From NCBI GenBank assembly GCA_947448205.1, contig CANFNL010000002.1:1-55459 (forward strand): a DNA stretch of 55,459 nucleotides, given 5' to 3'. Positions 51,068-55,459 of the stretch are shown in pieces. Each line of letters starts with the position of its first letter. Within the stretch, counting starts at the first letter, position 1. Made by a program: the position numbers and the translations under genes. Under the pieces are notes generated by a model. It was not told the DNA's origin. It was given only the letters and a program-made list of their open reading frames with translations, and made no database searches. This stretch comes from Bacteriovoracaceae bacterium (GTDB lineage: Bacteria; Bdellovibrionota; Bacteriovoracia; Bacteriovoracales; Bacteriovoracaceae).

Positions 51068-51811
51068 ATGGAAAGGCACCTTAGTTTAATCAAAACTGAT
51101 TATCAGGAATTAGAGAAAAGAGTTTTTCCACGATTTCCCTTCGGTTTTATGATTTTTAAAGAAGAGTCAAAAGATATAAGTATTGAAGCGTCTTCAAAAA
51201 AAATTTTTGAAGTTAAAGATATCTCGCTTTCAGGAATGCAAATGTCAGTCAAAGATGGCACTCATAACTATATAGCTGGCTCTAATATTCTAGGAAACCT
51301 CCAATGGAGAGGCTTAAGTGTGCAGGTTAAAGGAAAAATCCAATGGGTGAGAGAAGCGAGCATTGGGATGTCTTTTGATTCTAGTATTAGTTTTGAAGAG
51401 AAAATGAGAAATTTTCTTTCTTTTGAAAATATTGTTTCGCATATTAAACCACTTCATAAAAATGATCTAACTCAAGATTTACCCAATAATTTGAAATATT
51501 GGCTCAAGGCCGATGGGGTGTTAGAAATATTTGTTTGGGAGCATGTTTCAAGTGGCATTTCACGCTTTCAAATCCTGATGATGGAGCATTTTATTGAGTG
51601 GGAAGAAGGAGTTGGCCTTCGCACTGGACGCATTATGACTCAAAGAGATTTAGACACTCCACTTTCGCTCGAAGATGAATTTGTTTTTCAAATTGATGAA
51701 GGCGCCGTGGAGTTAAAAGTGGAGATGGCTTTAGGCGTTGTTAAAAAAATTAATATCGATCACTTGCCCCTGGAAGCGCGTGAATTTTTAGTTTACAAGC
51801 TCGGTGGATAA
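51068..51811 (+). CDS. PilZ-domain c-di-GMP-binding protein
   Basis: A 247-residue cytosolic protein. Residues about 15-120 form a PilZ domain: the RVFPRFPFG (R-x3-R) and DISLSGMQM (D/N-x-S-x2-G) motifs and a following beta-barrel. It should bind cyclic di-GMP. The C-terminal ~120 residues are an unrecognised domain with beta and helix, including WLKADGVLEIFVWEH and LEDEFVFQIDEGAVELK. The ribosome binding site is AGAGGAG. A diguanylate cyclase is not in the window. Confidence 0.85.
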   Translation: MERHLSLIKTDYQELEKRVFPRFPFGFMIFKEESKDISIEASSKKIFEVKDISLSGMQMSVKDGTHNYIAGSNILGNLQWRGLSVQVKGKIQWVREASIGMSFDSSISFEEKMRNFLSFENIVSHIKPLHKNDLTQDLPNNLKYWLKADGVLEIFVWEHVSSGISRFQILMMEHFIEWEEGVGLRTGRIMTQRDLDTPLSLEDEFVFQIDEGAVELKVEMALGVVKKINIDHLPLEAREFLVYKLGG

Positions 51812-51814
51812 AAC

Positions 51815-51843
51815 TTAACAGTTGAATTAATCCCTTCTATAAT
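51815..51843 (+). promoter_or_regulatory. sigma70-type promoter of glpX
   Basis: TTAACA, a 17-base spacer and a perfect TATAAT, about 40 bases before the glpX ATG. It is one of the best consensus promoters in the window. Confidence 0.65.
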
Positions 51844-51884
51844 TGCTTCATCTTACTTTTTTTTATTTTTAGGGAGATATTACG

Positions 51885-52838
51885 ATGAACCGCAACCTCG
51901 CACTAGAATTCGTTCGCGTTACAGAAATGGCCGCAATAGCTTCTGCTCGCCTTATGGGACGAGGAGACGAAAAAGCAGCTGATCAAGCCGCTGTAGATGC
52001 GATGCGGGCGATGCTCGATTCTGTCGAATGCGATGCCACGGTGGTTATAGGCGAAGGCGAAAGAGATGAAGCGCCCATGCTTTATATTGGAGAAAAAGTT
52101 GGAATGGGCAGAGGAGCTGAATTAGAAATTGCTCTCGATCCCTTAGAGGGGACAACTGTTTGTGCTACTGGTGGATACAATTCTATTTCTGTTATGGCCA
52201 TTGCTGAGAAGGGAAACTTTCTTCACGCCCCAGATACTTATATGTTAAAAATTGCCTGTGGACCTGAAGGCCGAGGCTTAATAGACATTAATGAGTCTCC
52301 AAAAGAAAATTTACGAAGACTGGCCGACGCTAAAAAATGTCGTATTGCCGATTTAACGGCAGTCATTCTTGATCGTCCTAGACATAAAGAGCTTATTCAA
52401 GAAGTCCGCGATGCAGGTGCTCGTATTCAGCTTATAGGTGACGGTGATGTTGCAGCCTCAATTGCTTGTTGTAGTCCCAATTCCGGTGTTGATATTCTCT
52501 TTGGTATCGGTGGAGCTCCTGAGGGAGTTATTTCCGCTGCAGCTCTTCGTTGTATGGGAGGAGATTTTCAAGGAATTCTCAAACCTAGAAATGACGTAGA
52601 AATTGCTCGAGCTAAAAAAATGGGTGTGAGTGATATCAAAAAAGTTTTTAAAATTGATGACCTTGCCAAAGGCAATGTGATGTTTGTAGCAACAGGCGTG
52701 ACATCTGGAAATTTCTTAAAAGGTGTTCAATTTAAAGCCTGGGGCGCAATCACTCATTCCATTGTGATGAGATCATCTTCGGGAACAGTTCGGCATATTG
52801 AAGCTGAACATAGATTTGATACAAAGCCACGTTACTAA
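51885..52838 (+). CDS. glpX: fructose-1,6-bisphosphatase, class II
   Basis: Hydrolyses fructose-1,6-bisphosphate in gluconeogenesis. The 317 residues carry the GlpX family signatures: MNRNLALEFVRVTEMAAI at the start, VVIGEGERDEAPMLYIGE with metal ligands, DPLEGTTVCA, GDGDVAASIA, and FGIGGAPEGV. Class I FBPase is not in the window. AGGGAG lies before the ATG. The 3' end is followed by the SRPBCC gene 69 bases on. Confidence 0.96.
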   Translation: MNRNLALEFVRVTEMAAIASARLMGRGDEKAADQAAVDAMRAMLDSVECDATVVIGEGERDEAPMLYIGEKVGMGRGAELEIALDPLEGTTVCATGGYNSISVMAIAEKGNFLHAPDTYMLKIACGPEGRGLIDINESPKENLRRLADAKKCRIADLTAVILDRPRHKELIQEVRDAGARIQLIGDGDVAASIACCSPNSGVDILFGIGGAPEGVISAAALRCMGGDFQGILKPRNDVEIARAKKMGVSDIKKVFKIDDLAKGNVMFVATGVTSGNFLKGVQFKAWGAITHSIVMRSSSGTVRHIEAEHRFDTKPRY

Positions 52839-52907
52839 TTTGAAATGCTTAAATTTATTTTTTTACTATTATTGAGTTTCATAACATATTTTAAGGGAGA
52901 AATTTGT

Positions 52908-53330
52908 ATGGCCAGCGCAGAAAGAACTGAAGTTGTCGACGTTGAAATTAATAAACTTTATGATGTTATAACTGACTATAGTAAGTACCCCGATTTTGTC
53001 GAAGGCGTAAGTGCTATAAAAGTTCTCTCTCAAAACGATACTGCTGCCAAAGTTGAATACTCTCTTAATATGATCAAAAGTTTTAAATATATAATTAATA
53101 TTAAGCAGGAAAAACCAACTCATATTTCTTGGACATTAGACTCTGGAGATCTTTTTAAGAAAAATAATGGTAGCTGGAAACTTAAAGATTTAGGAAATGG
53201 TAAAACAGAAGTGACATATTCTTTAGAAATTGATTTTAAAATGTTTGCCCCAAGTTCTGTTTTAAGCGCTTTGACCAGTAAAAATTTACCAATCATGATG
53301 GAGTCGTTTTTTAAACGAGCTAAAAAATAA
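52908..53330 (+). CDS. SRPBCC (polyketide cyclase/START-like) family protein
   Basis: A 140-residue START-fold protein. It begins MASAERTEVVDVEINKLYDVITDYSKYPDF, whose key residues (ITDYSKYP) match the SRPBCC group. The start at 52908 is chosen because AAGGGAG lies 8 bases upstream; the longer form from 52845 would add a hydrophobic segment that looks accidental. It should bind a hydrophobic ligand in its cavity, the identity of which is unknown. It heads a run with a small conserved protein and yggS. Confidence 0.8.
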   Translation: MASAERTEVVDVEINKLYDVITDYSKYPDFVEGVSAIKVLSQNDTAAKVEYSLNMIKSFKYIINIKQEKPTHISWTLDSGDLFKKNNGSWKLKDLGNGKTEVTYSLEIDFKMFAPSSVLSALTSKNLPIMMESFFKRAKK

Positions 53331-53346
53331 AAGATTAAGAGGCATT

Positions 53347-53664
53347 ATGAGCGAAAAAAAAGATTCACCAATTGGAGATATGATTAAGAAGGTAGTCTCA
53401 GTGGGGGTTGGCGCCGCATTCATGACTGAAGAGTCAGTTAAAAAGATTTTAGAAGACTTGCCACTTCCTAAAGATATAATTACTGGCCTTGTTCAAAATG
53501 CCAAAGGTGCTAAAGAAGATTTTACCAACGGTATTAGAGAAGAAATAAAATCGTATTTAACCAAAGTAGATGCATCAAAAATTGCTTCTGATATTTTAGA
53601 CAAGTACGACGTTGAAATTGAAGCAAAGTTTAGATTTAAAAAAAAGCTCAATGAAAAAGACTGA
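53347..53664 (+). CDS. small conserved hypothetical protein
   Basis: A 105-residue protein with short motifs VGVGAAFMTEE and LPLPKDIITGLVQNAKGAK, the layout I recall from a conserved unnamed group in deltaproteobacteria and Bdellovibrionota. The N-terminal part is amphipathic, and a helical section is followed by a basic C-terminus. No enzymatic motif is visible, no signal peptide is present, and phasin-like lipid or granule binding is only a guess. It overlaps the yggS start by 14 bases. Confidence 0.65.
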   Translation: MSEKKDSPIGDMIKKVVSVGVGAAFMTEESVKKILEDLPLPKDIITGLVQNAKGAKEDFTNGIREEIKSYLTKVDASKIASDILDKYDVEIEAKFRFKKKLNEKD

Positions 53665-54346
53665 AATTGCCAAAAATTTAGTGGCCATAAAAAAACAAAT
53701 TAAAAATGCCAATCTCGTTGCTGTCACTAAATATTCTCCTATTGAAGATCTGGTGGCAGCCTACGCTGCCAATCAATTTGATTTTGGTGAAAATCGAGTA
53801 GCAGATTTAAAAGAAAAAGCTGATTACTTTTTTGCCAATAACTTAAAAAAAGTGAAGTGGCATTTTATAGGGCATCTTCAAACAAATAAAGTGCGTGATC
53901 TTTTAAAAATTCCAAATCTTTATGCCATTCATTCAATTGATTCACTTAAGCTTTTAGAAGAAATCATCAAACGTGAACAAGATTTTGTAGGCACTGAGCT
54001 TAAAATTTTTTTTCAAGTTAATACTTCTCACGAAGAAGAAAAATCAGGTTTTGAAAGCGCTGAAGAACTCAATTTAGCTCTTGATTTTCTCTTATCAAGA
54101 TCATCAAGCTCAAAGCTCAAATTTCAAGGCTTAATGACTATGGGGACGATTCGTACGGATGATTTTGCATCAGAAGCCTCTAGATGCTTTAAGGATCTTG
54201 CGGCCATTGCCTTAGGAATCGAGAGGGCGCGAAATCTCAAGTTCAAAGTTGAGCTCTCCATGGGAATGAGCCAAGATTATAAAATTGCCCTCGAGTGTGG
54301 TTCAGACTATATACGCGTGGGTTCTGCTATTTTTACTGCTAACTAA
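53651..54346 (+). CDS. yggS: YggS-family PLP homeostasis protein
   Basis: A 231-residue single-domain PLP-binding protein with an alanine-racemase-like TIM-barrel fold. The PLP Lys is in LVAVTKYSP near residue 27; FGENRVADLKEK, WHFIGHLQTNKV, and the phosphate-binding end LSMGMSQDYKIAL and YIRVGSAIF are conserved. It regulates free pyridoxal phosphate levels, with no catalysis known. ATG at 53651 overlaps the previous gene by 14 bases. It is convergent with purB, 24 bases apart. Confidence 0.93.
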   Translation: MKKTEIAKNLVAIKKQIKNANLVAVTKYSPIEDLVAAYAANQFDFGENRVADLKEKADYFFANNLKKVKWHFIGHLQTNKVRDLLKIPNLYAIHSIDSLKLLEEIIKREQDFVGTELKIFFQVNTSHEEEKSGFESAEELNLALDFLLSRSSSSKLKFQGLMTMGTIRTDDFASEASRCFKDLAAIALGIERARNLKFKVELSMGMSQDYKIALECGSDYIRVGSAIFTAN

Positions 54347-54370
54347 TGACTTGTATTTCAAAACCCTTGA

Positions 54371-55459
54371 TTACAAGACTCGATTAAAAATATGATCCAC
54401 CGATTTTAGATAAATCTCTTTTAATCCTTCTGCTGTGACTTCAGGTAAGTTTAATTCGATTTTTTTATTCATCAAAGCATTTTGGATAAATGATTTGTAT
54501 TTGAGTGGATTAGATTTTGCTTCTAAATCAAAAGAGGCTGCTTGAATAATTGTATATAATTCTTCTCTAGTCATTGATTCACAGTGGGCGATGAGAAAAT
54601 GTAAATAATAACTTGAGAGATAATGAGTATGATTTAAAACCTTTTCTTCAATGATTTTCCAATCAATTTCTAAGAGATTGAGAGTTGATGTGAATCGATC
54701 AAGAGCATAAACGATTATTCCAAAATGATCGGGGAGATAGAGTCTTTCCGCACTTGAATGAGAGATATCTCGTTCATGCCAAAGAATTGAATTTTCCAGA
54801 GCAATGTTAAGGTGTGAACGAAGGAAGCGAGAAAGGCCAGTTAAGTTTTCGCATGCAATAGGATTTTTTTTGTGAGGCATGGTTGATGAGCCTTTTTGAC
54901 CGGCCCGAAATCCTTCGGCAACTTCATTTACGTCTGAGTGGTGAAGATGCCTAATTTCGACTGCAAGTCGTTCAATGGCATTTGCTAAGAGAGAAGTGAT
55001 CGAGATGAGTTTTGCAATTCGATCGCGAGGAATAATCTGGGTAGATACATCCTCAACATTCACTCCTAATTTTTTGGCCACACTCTCTTCAATGTCAGGA
55101 TTTAGTATAGTGTAATTTCCTACAGCGCCCGAGAGCTGAATTGTCAGTTCATTTTTATAAAAGTTCTCTAGTTCCTCTCGTCTTCGCTTGAATTCCACGT
55201 AGTGCCCAAGAAGTTTTTGCCCAAAACTCATTGGCTCTGCATACATTCCGTGTGAGCGACCTAAAGTCATAAGGTCTTTTGTTTCTAAGGCACGCGTTTT
55301 TAGCGCTTCCAAGAATTGATCTAGTGATTTGAAGACTACCTCTAATGATTCCTTTAGTTGTAGACTTAGAGCACTGTCGATTATATCCGAAGAAGTTACT
55401 CCGTAATGAAAGAATTTGCCAATGTCTGCCGGTAGTTGTTCAGTGATAGATGTACAAAA
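54371..55459 (-). CDS. purB: adenylosuccinate lyase, 5' end cut by window edge
   Basis: Cleaves adenylosuccinate and SAICAR in purine synthesis. The frame is open through the right window edge, so 363 codons including the stop are visible and only the N-terminus is missing. Signatures: HYGVTSSDIIDSAL, GRSHGMYAEPMSFG with a catalytic His, and GSSTMPHKKNPIACE with the flexible catalytic Ser loop. WHERDISHSSAER follows, as in the PurB subgroup of the fumarase/aspartase superfamily. The C-terminal domain ends VDHIFNRVL. Confidence 0.95.
   Translation of the reverse strand, partial: FCTSITEQLPADIGKFFHYGVTSSDIIDSALSLQLKESLEVVFKSLDQFLEALKTRALETKDLMTLGRSHGMYAEPMSFGQKLLGHYVEFKRRREELENFYKNELTIQLSGAVGNYTILNPDIEESVAKKLGVNVEDVSTQIIPRDRIAKLISITSLLANAIERLAVEIRHLHHSDVNEVAEGFRAGQKGSSTMPHKKNPIACENLTGLSRFLRSHLNIALENSILWHERDISHSSAERLYLPDHFGIIVYALDRFTSTLNLLEIDWKIIEEKVLNHTHYLSSYYLHFLIAHCESMTREELYTIIQAASFDLEAKSNPLKYKSFIQNALMNKKIELNLPEVTAEGLKEIYLKSVDHIFNRVL

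Noticed and set aside
52845-52907. N-terminal hydrophobic extension of the SRPBCC protein as a signal peptide
   Set aside because: The strong AAGGGAG site and the family N-terminus both point to 52908; the extension has no Shine-Dalgarno of its own.
54350-54376. Weak inverted repeat between yggS and purB as a terminator
   Set aside because: Only six base pairs with a long loop and no T run on either strand.

Overview
The window is 55.5 kb of AT-rich, densely coded bacterial chromosome with no rRNA, tRNA, CRISPR array or intact mobile element. The gene content is Gram-negative: outer-membrane phospholipase, outer-membrane barrel, lipoprotein FKBP and many signal peptides. The low GC, the many exported hydrolases (M14 peptidase, Amidase_3, S1/P1 nuclease, PHB-depolymerase-type esterase, phospholipase, protein-glutaminase-like protein) and the regulator and housekeeping set fit Bdellovibrionota, most likely a Bacteriovorax/Peredibacter-like predator. 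That placement is inference from gene style, not from a marker search.

Layout. 1-3364: 5' part of thrS on the minus strand, then a TPR/winged-helix regulator and a RimI-like acetyltransferase on the plus strand. 3418-9792: the translation operon rimP-nusA-infB-rbfA-truB, preceded by an extended -10 promoter and a terminator-like hairpin in the leader. 9867-20936: a membrane-anchored ferredoxin, an MCP, an M14 peptidase, a PTPS-III-like pterin enzyme, rnhA, an FKBP lipoprotein with a strong terminator, an exported Hsp20-like protein, a cupredoxin-like protein coupled to an orphan CpaF ATPase, a secreted protein-glutaminase-like protein and nth. 20996-26883: murI-eno, a small degenerate histidine kinase, a 2H-phosphoesterase-like protein, an outer-membrane barrel and envelope proteins of unknown function. 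26909-31650 (minus): alkB-like, lexA, dinB and a MenE-MenH fusion in one direction. 31778-37244: envelope and stress genes (secreted Pro/Thr-rich protein, Amidase_3, CsbD, DUF1328, pldA, esterase).

37444-42275 is a tightly coupled five-gene operon: alpha/beta hydrolase, KASIII-like synthase, FabG-like reductase, second hydrolase and acyl-CoA ligase. It looks like an uncharacterised acyl-condensing pathway and is the best candidate for an undescribed system here. 42608-48145 holds a widespread protein family of unknown function, an S1/P1 nuclease, a single-domain response regulator, a ClpB-like AAA+ protein and a lone cyclic-nucleotide-binding domain. 48159-55459 returns to housekeeping: LRR protein, panD, serB, pgsA, PilZ protein, glpX, SRPBCC protein, yggS and the 3' part of purB.

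The strongest oddities are the MenE-MenH fusion in the lexA-dinB transcription unit, a direct-repeat operator candidate between the -35 and -10 of an apparently leaderless lexA, a protein-glutaminase homologue whose catalytic His is Leu, an Amidase_3 gene followed in frame by 32 further sense codons after its TAA, the KASIII operon, and two likely non-canonical ATT starts.
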